A DNA stretch of 33,668 nucleotides from an uncultured Chloroflexota bacterium (GTDB lineage: Bacteria > Chloroflexota > Chloroflexia > Thermomicrobiales > UBA6265), in NCBI GenBank assembly GCA_937870845.1, contig CALMZR010000227.1, forward strand, positions 1-33,668, read 5' to 3'. Shown piece by piece: positions 1 through 6,834 of the stretch. The notes below the pieces were generated by a model. That model had not been told where the DNA came from. It saw nothing but the letters and a program-made list of their open reading frames with translations, and ran no database searches. Position numbers and translations under genes: made by a program. Numbering within the stretch: position 1 is the first letter of the stretch; each line of letters begins with the position of its first letter.

Positions 1-218
1 GGCTCGTCGTCTACAACCGCAAGGAGGGCCGCGCACTCGGCGAGGTCACGAAGTTCCTGGTCTACAACGCGCGCAAGCGCCAGGAGGACGGCGATGCGGC
101 CGCCGCCTATTTCGAGCGCACCGAATGCGTCGCCGGCGTGCAGGATGCGCGTTTTCAGCAGTTGATGCCGGACGTGCTGCATTGGCTCGGGATCACCCGC
201 ATCGACCGCTTCGTGTCG
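1..218 (+). pseudogene. GTP cyclohydrolase II-like protein (RibA/URC1 type), fragment cut at both ends
   Basis: Read in the frame starting at base 3, the sequence gives LVVYNRKEGRALGEVTKF, then YFERTECVAGVQD and LMPDVLHWLGITRIDRFVS. I recognise these as the C-terminal half of the GTP cyclohydrolase II-like family linked to URC-type pyrimidine catabolism (recognition from memory, not a search). In the family the text continues with a 'MSNMKYDAI'-like segment and about 40 more residues. Here the match stops at base 218 and is replaced by unrelated residues until a stop at 483-485. The 5' end lies outside the window. The tail beyond 218 is antisense to a methyltransferase gene, so the chimeric reading frame is probably not a real C-terminus. 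Either a deletion or an assembly join would explain it. Confidence 0.6.
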
Positions 219-236
219 GGCGAGCCGGTCCAGAGT

Positions 237-638
237 GAGGACATCGTGGTCTGGTACGTCCTCTGCAGGGAATGGCACTATGTCTCCAACGAATGGATGG
301 TCAAGCCCAAAGTTCTCAATGTAGGTCTTTCTGGCAAACTCGTTCCACTCGCTCGAGAACACGCAGCGCCCCCCTGCCTGCTCGAACCCAAGGCGCATCC
401 CCCCAATTCCGGCGAACAGGTCGATAAACGTGAAATCAGCGTCGTGTGCATCATGCACTTGGGTCGAGTGTCCCAAAACGTCTAAAAGCGCCGGTTGCGC
501 ATATCGTGGACAAGTCGTTGAGCCTCGTTCCCATCGAGCAACAGTCTTCTCACTGATACCGAGAAAGCCGGCAATCTCTCGCTGTGTGTATCGCTGACGC
601 GCACGCTTCAGGATTTCTACAGGATCGTTGGTTTCCAT
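237..638 (-). pseudogene. HTH-fused DNA (cytosine-5) methyltransferase, N-terminal fragment
   Basis: ATG at 638-636 is preceded by a strong ribosome site (AGGGAGGT at about 645-652, minus strand). Residues 10-45 form an XRE-like helix-turn-helix (QREIAGFLGISEKTVARWERG). Residues 70-134 are the start of a C5 methyltransferase: FIDLFAGIGGMRLGFEQAG is SAM-binding motif I, followed by the ENFG and GDI motifs and DHDVL. The next residues should be the GFPCQPFS catalytic loop, but homology stops at codon 134 (base 237). The frame then runs without a stop through the antisense of the cyclohydrolase fragment to the window edge. The catalytic Cys and target-recognition region are therefore absent here, and the protein as read would be inactive. 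Fusion of an HTH to C5 methyltransferases is known and often means self-repression. Confidence 0.75.
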
Positions 639-667
639 TGGCAACCTCCCTGCGCCGCTGGGCATCC

Positions 668-688
668 TTTAGGACATGATGCCCTAAA
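668..688. promoter_or_regulatory. Palindromic operator candidate for the HTH-methyltransferase gene
   Basis: Bases 668-688 read as arms TTTAGG-A-CAT and ATG-C-CCTAAA around a central G at 678, with only one mismatched pair in ten. The site lies 30 bp upstream of the methyltransferase start. A minus-strand -10-like TGTAAT (703-698) sits 10 bp further upstream, so the palindrome would cover the transcription start. Self-repression through the protein's own HTH is an inference from known HTH-methyltransferase fusions. Confidence 0.45.
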
Positions 689-782
689 CTGTTCCCCATT
701 ACAATGGCCATTGGTCATGGTTCAGGATGTTGACCAGCATTGGAGCTAGCAGCTCCTGTATCCCTCGTCTCGAAAACGGCCC

Positions 783-810
783 TTGACAGATCGCCATCCT
801 CCGCTACGGT
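783..810 (+). promoter_or_regulatory. Sigma-70-type promoter for the Cys-rich protein gene
   Basis: TTGACA at 783-788 is a perfect -35 box. TACGGT at 805-810 is a plausible -10 box, with a 16-bp spacer. It lies about 80 bp upstream of the ATG at 889. Two other promoters in the window (9535 and 12914) have the same TTGACA box. Confidence 0.45.
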
Positions 811-888
811 CAACGCCATGAGGCGCCAGCCTCGTCGCGGGGTTCCTTGCCGGCGCTCCGCTCGCCTTCACCCATAGGAGGAGACGCC

Positions 889-1779
889 ATGGATGCCCAT
901 CGCTTCGATGCCTTCGCCCGCTCTTTGGCCGGTCGCCTCTCCCGCCGCGCCGCGTTGCGTGGCGGGAGCGCGGGACTCATGGCCGGGGTCGCCTCGAAGC
1001 TCGGCGGCCGCATAGCCGCGTCCCCTCGAAACCAGGAGGTCTGCACCGACCCGGATCGTCCCGGCGTCGGGTGCGATTGCACCACCGGAACGGAGAACCC
1101 CTGCGGCGAAAACACGCTCCTCTGCTGCGCCAACGATCCGAACGCCGCCCCCGGCGCGCCCGGCACATGCACCCCCTCCTCGGTCGGGTGCAATCCGACG
1201 GGCCAGCCCTGCACCGCTCACGGCTGCCGCTGCAACGGCGGCGTGCAGAACGCCTGCGACGATCCGCTCATCTGCTGCCCGGACAACCCGGGCGTGGCCG
1301 GCGGCCCCGGCAAGTGCGTGCGCCAGGAGCATTGCAACCCGGCCGATTGCACCAGCGAGGGCTGCGCCTGCCACAGCGGCGTGCAGGACGCCTGCGACGA
1401 CGGCCTCTTCTGCTGCGCCGACGACTCCTCCGTCGCCGGCGGCCCCGGCCGCTGCGAGCAGGAGTCCGTCTGCCTCGCCAACCAGTGCCAGGCGACGACG
1501 AACCCCTGCCCCAGCGCCTGCTCCGCCGGGGAGTTCTGCCACACCTGCTGCTCCGGCTACTGCGGGGAGGACGGCCACTGCGGCCAGGCCCCGTGCGACG
1601 GCGTCGGCTGCGAATGCACGGCCGGGGTGGAAAACTCCTGCCCCGACGGCCTCGTCTGCTGCCAGAGCCAGATGAACGCCCCGAACCTGCCGGGCGGGCC
1701 GGGGATGTGCGCCACGCCGGCGGGGTGCGGGAATGGCGGCGGAAGCGAGGGGAGCGCGCAGGCAACGCCGGTTGGGTAG
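889..1779 (+). CDS. Tat-exported protein with repeated 8-cysteine modules
   Basis: The start is ATG 889 because GGAGGAG lies about 5 bases upstream; an open frame extends back to 847 without a good site. The 296-residue product begins MDAHRFDAFARSLAGRLSRRAAL followed by a Gly/Ala-rich stretch, a twin-arginine export leader. The rest is Cys-rich: four copies of a roughly 45-residue module with the pattern C-x4-C-x-C-x2-G-V/T-x3-C-x5-CC-x9-11-GPG-x-C-x5-C, eight cysteines each, plus one divergent Cys-rich segment (CSAGEFCHTCCSGYC). A Gly/Ser tail ends in ATPVG. I do not recognise a named family; the even Cys number per module suggests disulfide-bonded extracellular repeats. The HAD phosphatase gene begins 3 bp downstream, so the two are probably co-transcribed, though no functional link is evident. 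Confidence 0.8.
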   Translation: MDAHRFDAFARSLAGRLSRRAALRGGSAGLMAGVASKLGGRIAASPRNQEVCTDPDRPGVGCDCTTGTENPCGENTLLCCANDPNAAPGAPGTCTPSSVGCNPTGQPCTAHGCRCNGGVQNACDDPLICCPDNPGVAGGPGKCVRQEHCNPADCTSEGCACHSGVQDACDDGLFCCADDSSVAGGPGRCEQESVCLANQCQATTNPCPSACSAGEFCHTCCSGYCGEDGHCGQAPCDGVGCECTAGVENSCPDGLVCCQSQMNAPNLPGGPGMCATPAGCGNGGGSEGSAQATPVG

Positions 1780-1782
1780 GCG

Positions 1783-2607
1783 ATGACCGAGACCGATGCG
1801 TCTCCATTGGCCGACGTGCGCGGTTGGCTGTTCGACATCGACGGCGTCTTGCGCGTGGGGTCGCGCCCGGTCCCCGGCGCGGCGGAGGCGCTGGAACGGC
1901 TGGTGGCGGCGGGCGTGCCGTTTCGGCTCTTGACGAACGCCACCACCGCCAGCCGCGCCACCCTCGCGGCGGGGCTGCGCGCGATGGGGTTCCCGGTAAG
2001 GGAAGATCACCTCATCACCGCGGCGATGGCAACCGCCGCCTACGTAGCGCGGCGCTTCCCCGCCGCGCCCTGCTACCTCCTGGCGAAAGGGGACGCGGCC
2101 GACGATTTCACCGCCGCCGGCGTGCCCATCGTCGGGCCGGATGGGGCGCCGCGGGCCGGGGTGGTCGTCATCGGCGGGGCGGAGGAGGATCTGACGTACG
2201 CTCGGCTCAACCACGCCTACCGGCTGCTGCTCGGCGGGGCGAAACTCGTGGCCATGCACCGCAACACCGCCTGGCGCACGGAGGAGGGGATGACGCTCGA
2301 CAGCGGCCCCTTCGTCGACGCCCTGGCAAAAGCAGCCGGGGTCCGCGCGACGACCATCGGCAAGCCCGCGGCCGCCTTCTTCCGCCAGGCCGTGCGCGAC
2401 ATCGGGCTCCCGCCGCGGGAGCTGGCCATGGTCGGCGACGACGCCCGCAATGACCTGGTCCCCGCGCGCCGTCTCGGCATGACCGGCGTCCTGGTCCGCA
2501 CCGGCAAGCCAGTCGGCCCCGCGGAGGAGGCTCATGCCGATCTGGCCATCGACTCCGTTGCCGACCTGCGCTCGTTCCTTCCGCGTCGTCCGCGCCCGGC
2601 GCCGTGA
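1783..2607 (+). CDS. HAD-superfamily (class IIA, NagD/LHPP-like) phosphatase
   Basis: The 274-residue protein has the four HAD motifs in order: FDIDGVL (nucleophile Asp18, acid Asp20), LLTNATT (residues 49-55), Lys194 in TIGKPAAAFF, and MVGDDARND (Asp219, Asp220, Asp224). The cap lies between motifs II and III, as in subclass IIA. The closest remembered relatives are NagD, 4-nitrophenylphosphatase and LHPP-type phosphatases acting on small phosphorylated metabolites. The substrate cannot be read from sequence. It is cytoplasmic, with no leader. The gene starts 3 bp after the stop of the Cys-rich protein gene, without its own obvious promoter. Confidence 0.85.
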   Translation: MTETDASPLADVRGWLFDIDGVLRVGSRPVPGAAEALERLVAAGVPFRLLTNATTASRATLAAGLRAMGFPVREDHLITAAMATAAYVARRFPAAPCYLLAKGDAADDFTAAGVPIVGPDGAPRAGVVVIGGAEEDLTYARLNHAYRLLLGGAKLVAMHRNTAWRTEEGMTLDSGPFVDALAKAAGVRATTIGKPAAAFFRQAVRDIGLPPRELAMVGDDARNDLVPARRLGMTGVLVRTGKPVGPAEEAHADLAIDSVADLRSFLPRRPRPAP

Positions 2608-2637
2608 AGGCCGGGGCCCGAGGACCGCCCTCCTTCA

Positions 2638-2673
2638 GATCTTCGGATTCTTCGAACTCTTCGAATTCTTTCC
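2638..2673. repeat. Four units of a 9-bp tandem repeat
   Basis: The sequence reads GATCTTCGG, ATTCTTCGA, ACTCTTCGA, ATTCTTTCC in register, with consensus ATTCTTCGA. It lies in the 280-bp gap between the HAD and Gfo/Idh/MocA genes and is much more AT-rich than its surroundings. I saw nothing else of note in that gap. Confidence 0.5.
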
Positions 2674-2887
2674 GGAACCACGCCGATCTTTCGGGCCGCG
2701 AAGAATCCCTTCCTCGGCGGAGTTCGCGACGGGCGTCCGTGGGGCTGGGGCAAAGTGGTGATATGGAATCCGGATGCGTGGAGCGCCGGGCGACCGGCGA
2801 TCCTTGTTCGGTCGCTGGTCGGCTCGCGCGTGCCCGTTTCGGCCCAACGCACTGGCGCAATCCCGCGCGCCTTGCGAAGATAACCCC

Positions 2888-3883
2888 ATGGACGAGCAGG
2901 TTCGCTTGCGGTGGGGATTGGTGGGAACGGGCGGGTTCGCGGACGCCGTCTTTGCCACGGTGCTGAAAAACGCGGGGCAGGAGCTGCTCGGCGCCGCCGG
3001 CTCGGCGCCGCAGGGCTCGGCGGCGTTCGCGATGCGCCACGGCACGCCGCGCACCTACGCCTCCCTCGATGCGATGCTGCGCGACCCGCAGGTGGAGGCG
3101 GTCTGGGTCGCCTCGCCGAACCATCTGCATGAGGAGCACGTGCGCATGGCCCTCGCCGCGGGCAAGCACGTGCTGGCCGAGAAACCGCTGGCCACCACCG
3201 CCGGCGGCGCTCGCGACGTGGCCGATCTCGCCGCGGGGCTGAGCCTGCGGCTGGGGGTCGGGTATCAGGGCCGGTTCCATCCCGCCCTGGCCGAGCTGCA
3301 CCGCCGGGTGCGCGAGGGGGCGCTCGGCGACGTAGCGCACATCCGGGCGAGCTGGCTGACGCAGTACGCCGGGCTGCCGGACGCCTGGCGGCTGCGGCCG
3401 GAGTCGTCCGGCGGCTGGGCGATCATGGACATCGGCACGCACACCCTCGACGCCGCGCTCTGGCTGACCGGCTTCCCCGCCGCGCGGCTGCTCGGCTGCC
3501 GGCTCAGCGCCCAGCACTGGCCGGTCGCGGTGGAAGACCTGGCCGTGATCTTGCTTGAATTGGGCAACGCCGCCGCCGTGATCGAGGCCGCCACCGGGGT
3601 GCAAGGCCCGATCAACCGCGTCGAGGTCCACGGCACGGCCGGCTGGGCGATGGCCACCGGCGTCTTCGTGCCCCGGCTCGGCGCAGCCGGGGGCCGCTTG
3701 CGCGCCTCGGACGGCACGCAGCGCTCGTACGACGCCGCGCCGAATCCGTACGAATCGCAGGCCGCCGCCTTCGCCGCATGGACCGCGGGAGCGGAGTACG
3801 CCGGAGCCACCGGTGACGAGGGCGCGGTCAACATCGCGCTCCTGGAAGCGGCACGGAACCAGGGTGACGGGGTGACGAGGTGA
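2888..3883 (+). CDS. Gfo/Idh/MocA family NAD(P)-dependent oxidoreductase
   Basis: The start chosen is ATG 2888 (MDEQVRLRWGLVGTGGFA), which places the Rossmann dinucleotide motif at residues 9-17 as usual; upstream in-frame residues are low-complexity. The EKPL motif with the catalytic/cofactor Lys is at 98-101. MDIGTHTLDAALWL at 180-193 carries the DxGxH active-site motif. The N-terminal Rossmann domain is followed by the alpha/beta C-terminal dimerisation domain. Typical members oxidise or rearrange sugars and inositols; the substrate is unknown. The C-terminus is odd: after ALLEAARN the last residues (QGDGVTR) and the stop codon are supplied by an intergenic tandem repeat starting at 3862. 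The native tail seems to have been overwritten, leaving a protein slightly shorter (331 aa) than usual. Confidence 0.85.
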   Translation: MDEQVRLRWGLVGTGGFADAVFATVLKNAGQELLGAAGSAPQGSAAFAMRHGTPRTYASLDAMLRDPQVEAVWVASPNHLHEEHVRMALAAGKHVLAEKPLATTAGGARDVADLAAGLSLRLGVGYQGRFHPALAELHRRVREGALGDVAHIRASWLTQYAGLPDAWRLRPESSGGWAIMDIGTHTLDAALWLTGFPAARLLGCRLSAQHWPVAVEDLAVILLELGNAAAVIEAATGVQGPINRVEVHGTAGWAMATGVFVPRLGAAGGRLRASDGTQRSYDAAPNPYESQAAAFAAWTAGAEYAGATGDEGAVNIALLEAARNQGDGVTR

Positions 3884-3973
3884 CAGGGTGACAGGGAGAA
3901 CGGGGTTGGCCGCGGGCGGCGGAGCCACGAACCAGCCCCTGACACCCCGACACCCTGACACCCTGACACCCCG
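3862..3973. repeat. Paired tandem arrays of GGGTGAC and CCCTGACA units
   Basis: Bases 3862-3896 consist of GGGTGAC/GGTGACGAGG/GGGTGACAGGG-type units of 8-9 bp. Bases 3936-3973 consist of CCCTGACA/CCCCGACA units. About 40 bp of GC-rich DNA separate them. The two arrays are nearly inverted copies of each other (GGGTGACA against GGGTGTCA when reversed), so RNA from here could fold. The first array overlaps the 3' end of the Gfo/Idh/MocA gene. Confidence 0.6.
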
Positions 3974-3993
3974 TATAAGGCCAAGGAGGCAAG

Positions 3994-5028
3994 ATGTTCC
4001 CGATGCGAACCTTTCGGCTTGGTCTGCGATCGGCAATCGTTCTGGCGCTGGCGTTGGCCATGATGCCGTCGACCGGGCTGACCCAGGAGGCCACGCCCGA
4101 GGCGGAGTGCGTCGAGACAACCCCGGAGCAGAACGCGGAGCTGGTCCGGATGTACTGGCAGGAGGCGGTCTGGGGCGAGCAGGGGACCATCGACGAGATC
4201 GTCGCCGCAGACGAGGTCCATCACTGGGGCATCGCCGGCACGACCGAGGGGTTCGAAGCCTTCGCCGAGCGCTGGGCGCTGTTCAACACGGCCTTCCCCA
4301 ACCTGGAGTTCACGGTCGACCTGGTCCTGGCCGATGGGGATTTGGCGGCGTCGCTCTGGACCGCGAACGGAACGCAAGCCGGCGAGTGGCAAGGCATCGC
4401 CCCAACCGGCCGCGACGTGACCTGGACGGGGATCAACGTCTTCCGCTTCGCGTGCGGCCAGATCGTCGAATCGTGGGGCGAGGCCGACCACCTCGGGCTG
4501 CGGGCTCAGCTCGGCGCCGCCGATGTCCCGGCGACGCTGGCCTCTCCGGCTCCGTCTGCGGCCGGGGCGGCCGGCGCCACGCCTTGTCCCGACGACTCCG
4601 CCGAGGCCAACCTCGAGTTGGCCCGGCGCTGGACGGAGGAGGTCTGGTCCGGCCAGGATCTGGCCGTCATCGCCGAATTGCTTGCCGCGGACGCCGTCCA
4701 CCACGGCGCCGCGTTCCCCGACGTGCAGGGCCCTGAGGCCGTCGCCGAGGCGGTGGGCAGGCAGCTCGCGGCGTTTCCCGATATCGCGCTCACCGTCGAT
4801 GCGGCGCTCGCGTCCGGCGACCTGGTCGCCGTGCGCTGGTCGGGCACGGGGACGCACGAAGGCGCCTGGCTTGGTCTGGAGCCGACCGGGAAGGTCGCCA
4901 ACATGACCGGCATCAACATCTACCGCATCAGCTGCGGCCAGGTCGTCGAATCCTGGTCGGAAATGAACGTGCTGCAAGTGCTGCTGGAGTTGCGCGGGGA
5001 GGCAGGCGTGGCGACGCCGGCCGCTTGA
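3994..5028 (+). CDS. Secreted protein with two SnoaL-like (ester cyclase) domains
   Basis: ATG 3994 follows AAGGAGG by 5 bases. Residues 1-30 form a signal peptide (positive start, then IVLALALAMMPSTGL). Two homologous domains follow, roughly residues 42-185 and 205-335. Each opens with an 'ELVRMYWQEAVW' or 'ELARRWTEEVW' helix, then VHH, AFP(N/D), a 'G.W.GI.PTG..V..TGIN.(F/Y)R..CGQ(I/V)VESW' core, and ends in leucines. This is the SnoaL/polyketide-cyclase-like NTF2 fold used by ester cyclases and ketosteroid isomerase relatives. The ligand or reaction is unknown. Two such domains in one exported chain are unusual; a cytoplasmic two-domain relative lies at 27160-28095. A perfect hairpin follows the stop codon. 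Confidence 0.8.
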   Translation: MFPMRTFRLGLRSAIVLALALAMMPSTGLTQEATPEAECVETTPEQNAELVRMYWQEAVWGEQGTIDEIVAADEVHHWGIAGTTEGFEAFAERWALFNTAFPNLEFTVDLVLADGDLAASLWTANGTQAGEWQGIAPTGRDVTWTGINVFRFACGQIVESWGEADHLGLRAQLGAADVPATLASPAPSAAGAAGATPCPDDSAEANLELARRWTEEVWSGQDLAVIAELLAADAVHHGAAFPDVQGPEAVAEAVGRQLAAFPDIALTVDAALASGDLVAVRWSGTGTHEGAWLGLEPTGKVANMTGINIYRISCGQVVESWSEMNVLQVLLELRGEAGVATPAA

Positions 5029-5040
5029 ATCCCGCCATCG

Positions 5041-5070
5041 CCGCCGCTCCCCACAGGTGGGGAGCGGCGG
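5041..5070 (+). terminator. Strong hairpin after the secreted SnoaL gene
   Basis: CCGCCGCTCCCCAC (5041-5054) and GTGGGGAGCGGCGG (5057-5070) are perfect complements with a 2-nt centre (about a 12-bp stem with a 6-nt loop in practice), 12 bp after the stop codon. It is followed by a weak T-run (GTGTGTTTG). It is likely a terminator or 3'-end stabiliser. Confidence 0.6.
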
Positions 5071-5111
5071 CAGTGTGTTTGAGGGGTAGCCCTCAGCGGC
5101 GCGTCGCACTC

Positions 5112-5198
5112 GTGTCATTCCGACGAAGGAGGAATCTCGGCGCTGCCGACGCGTGGTCTCGCCTGCGCCGAGATTCTTCGCTTCGCTCGAAATGACAC
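5112..5198. repeat. Dispersed inverted repeat, copy 1 (GTGTCATTC family)
   Basis: The left arm GTGTCATTCCGACGAAGG continues to AATCTCGGCG. The right arm CGCCGAGATTCTTCG continues to CTCGAAATGACAC, and it pairs with the left arm over most of about 30 bp. It lies between two convergent genes, so it could serve as a two-way terminator. A second copy is at 17942-18020. Confidence 0.65.
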
Positions 5199-5215
5199 CA
5201 CGCGCGGACGGCGCT

Positions 5216-5737
5216 CTAACCGACGGCAACCGGGGCCGGCGCAACGCCGGTCGAACGACACGTCCCATCATCCCCGCAGACCCCGGGGGAGCCATCCTCG
5301 AGAGAGCAGGTCGTGCCCTCCAGGTTGTCGTAGGCGCAAGCCCCCTCGATGCAGCCGGTGGCCGTCAGGCAGATGCGGGGCGGGCAATCGCCGTCGATGC
5401 AGCAATCGAGGTAGAGGGTGCCCCCGCTGTTGAGATGATCCGGGACCGCCGTGGGGCTGATGGCCACGACCTCGTAACCCCCTTCGGCGTCAAAGCGGCA
5501 GACCTCGATCGTCTCCTCCCAGATGCCCCCAGCCAGGGTTCCGGGGGGAACGAGCGTCTCGTCCGCCGGCGCCTCCTCCCCATCGCCGCGCCGGCGCCGC
5601 CTTCGCCGATTCTGCGCCATGGCGGAGTGTGTCGCCCCCGCGGCCAAGATGCCGCCGAGCACGAGACCGAGCGCGCCCCTGCGGGACGTGCCGCCCGCCA
5701 GCCCGCGGATCGCCGCGTCGAACCGCTTCCCATCCAT
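5216..5737 (-). CDS. Tat-leader secreted protein with Cys-rich C-terminus, function unknown
   Basis: The start is ATG 5737, with AGGAGGT about 8 bases upstream on the minus strand. The 173-residue product begins MDGKRFDAAIRGLAGGTSRRGAL, then a hydrophobic stretch ending AMAQ, a twin-arginine signal. A run of seven arginines (NRRRRRRRGDGEE) follows cleavage. The mature part has an 'ETIEVCRFDAEGG' beta-like segment, then ten closely spaced cysteines between YLDCCIDGDCPPRIC and GVCGDDGTC. The leader is nearly the same as that of the unrelated protein at 889-1779. I do not recognise the mature domain. The basic linker could bind a polyanionic surface, but that is speculation. Confidence 0.75.
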   Translation of the reverse strand: MDGKRFDAAIRGLAGGTSRRGALGLVLGGILAAGATHSAMAQNRRRRRRRGDGEEAPADETLVPPGTLAGGIWEETIEVCRFDAEGGYEVVAISPTAVPDHLNSGGTLYLDCCIDGDCPPRICLTATGCIEGACAYDNLEGTTCSLEDGSPGVCGDDGTCRSTGVAPAPVAVG

Positions 5738-5875
5738 TGCTGTACCTCCTCGCAAATACGCCGCGCCACCACGGGGACGCGCGCATCCGCCCATCCATGC
5801 TCTCTAACGCACGAAGAGGCCCGCCCGGATGCAACTCGGCGCCGAAACGCGCTTTCGGCTTGCCACAAAGTCGGC

Positions 5876-6331
5876 TCAGGCGACCGTTGCCGGCTCCTCT
5901 TTGCCGCCCCGGCCTTCCATCAGATTGCGCAGCGAATCGAGCGCGGCTTCCAGACTCTGCTCGATCGGGTCGTCCCCATCCCCGAGCTCGCCGGTGATGG
6001 GGCGTCCGGACTCCGTCACGTGCGGCGGGAAGGAGAGGTGCGCCACGACCTGCGAGCCGCTGTCTTCGCCGCTGACGGTCAGCCAGCCGGAGTAATCGTG
6101 CTCGTCGGCGCCCCATTCCAGGCGGCGCCGGTTCTCGTCGACGCGGAACCAGCCGTCGTCCTCGTAGGCATCGCCGCGCGTCTCGCCGCGGACACGGACG
6201 CGACCCTCGGCCTGCGGCTCCACCGCGTCCACCGTCGGCAGAAAGGTCGCCAGGTTGCCCGCGTTCGACACGAAGGCGAACACGTCCTCGGGAGATGCCT
6301 GCACCCAGCGCGATCGTTCGTACTCGGCCAT
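5876..6331 (-). CDS. SRPBCC (START/Bet v1-like) family protein
   Basis: ATG 6331 is preceded by GGAGGAA on the minus strand; the longer frame upstream is ignored. The 151-residue protein starts MAEYERSRWVQASPEDVFAF, the standard opening of SRPBCC proteins, where the hydrophobic-ligand cavity forms between a curved sheet and a long C-terminal helix. VDAVEPQAEGRVRVRGE is the first strand pair, and DPIEQSLEAALDSLRNLMEG is the C-terminal helix. Members bind lipids, polyketides or coenzymes, or act as cyclases. No catalytic residues are recognisable. It is cytoplasmic. It is transcribed divergently from the cold-shock gene across a 212-bp gap with no clear promoter. Confidence 0.75.
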   Translation of the reverse strand: MAEYERSRWVQASPEDVFAFVSNAGNLATFLPTVDAVEPQAEGRVRVRGETRGDAYEDDGWFRVDENRRRLEWGADEHDYSGWLTVSGEDSGSQVVAHLSFPPHVTESGRPITGELGDGDDPIEQSLEAALDSLRNLMEGRGGKEEPATVA

Positions 6332-6543
6332 CGTTCCTCCATCGTAAGCGCCCGCGCTCGGGGCCGCTCCCTGGTTCGGCACGCAGGCTCGGCAGGGAGA
6401 CGTACCGCCTTGGCCGCATGGACCGTGCCATCCTGGGCGAGCGGGATTTCGACGCCATGGCACACCCCCTGCGACGAGCCAGGGCAGGCACGACGGCGCG
6501 GCCGGCCACGGCGTTGCCGCGCCCCACCAACGGGAGAGCCGCG

Positions 6544-6816
6544 ATGCAAGGAACGGTCGATCGCCTCGTTCCCAGCGAAGGATTCGGGTTCATCATCGGT
6601 CCCAACGGGGAGGAGTATTTCTTTCATCGCAGCGGACTGAAGGGCGCGGAGTGGGAGGAGATGGGCCCCGGGGTCCAGGTCCACTTTCAAGTCGGGGAAG
6701 ACCCGGGCGACCGGCCGGACGAACACCTTCGCGCCGTCGACGTCACGCTCGACGCGGACGCCATCCCCGCGGTCGACAACGAGCCGCTGCCGCCGGGCAA
6801 GATCGCCGGCGCCTGA
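6544..6816 (+). CDS. Cold-shock domain protein
   Basis: ATG 6544 (MQGTVDRLVPSEGFGFIIG) is preceded by GGGAGA. An open frame extends upstream but carries no recognisable sequence. The 90-residue product is an OB-fold cold-shock protein with RNP1-like GFGFI (residues 14-18) and RNP2-like YFFHRS (about 24-29), which bind single-stranded RNA or DNA. The C-terminal half (ERPDEHLRAVDV-like end and a 20-residue tail DAIPAVDNEPLPPGKIAGA) is longer than the 66-70 residues of classical Csp proteins. RNA chaperone activity is inferred from the family. Confidence 0.85.
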   Translation: MQGTVDRLVPSEGFGFIIGPNGEEYFFHRSGLKGAEWEEMGPGVQVHFQVGEDPGDRPDEHLRAVDVTLDADAIPAVDNEPLPPGKIAGA

Positions 6817-6834
6817 ACCGCTGCCGCGCGCGGC

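Noticed and set aside
219-485. Plus-strand extension of the cyclohydrolase frame to a stop at 485
   Set aside because: The residues after 218 are the antisense of the methyltransferase and do not resemble any cyclohydrolase tail.
711-737. Short inverted repeat TTGGTCA...TGACCAG upstream of the methyltransferase
   Set aside because: Only six pairs with a 13-bp gap; too weak beside the much better palindrome at 668-688.
868-2535. Long minus-strand open frame (555 codons) across the Cys-rich and HAD genes
   Set aside because: Mirror-frame shadow in GC-rich DNA: no recognisable domain and it lies wholly antisense to two genes with clear motifs and ribosome sites.
2207-5295. Minus-strand open frames of 637 and 676 codons across the Gfo/Idh/MocA and SnoaL genes
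   Set aside because: Low-complexity Arg/Pro/Gly sequence and antisense to genes with conserved motifs.
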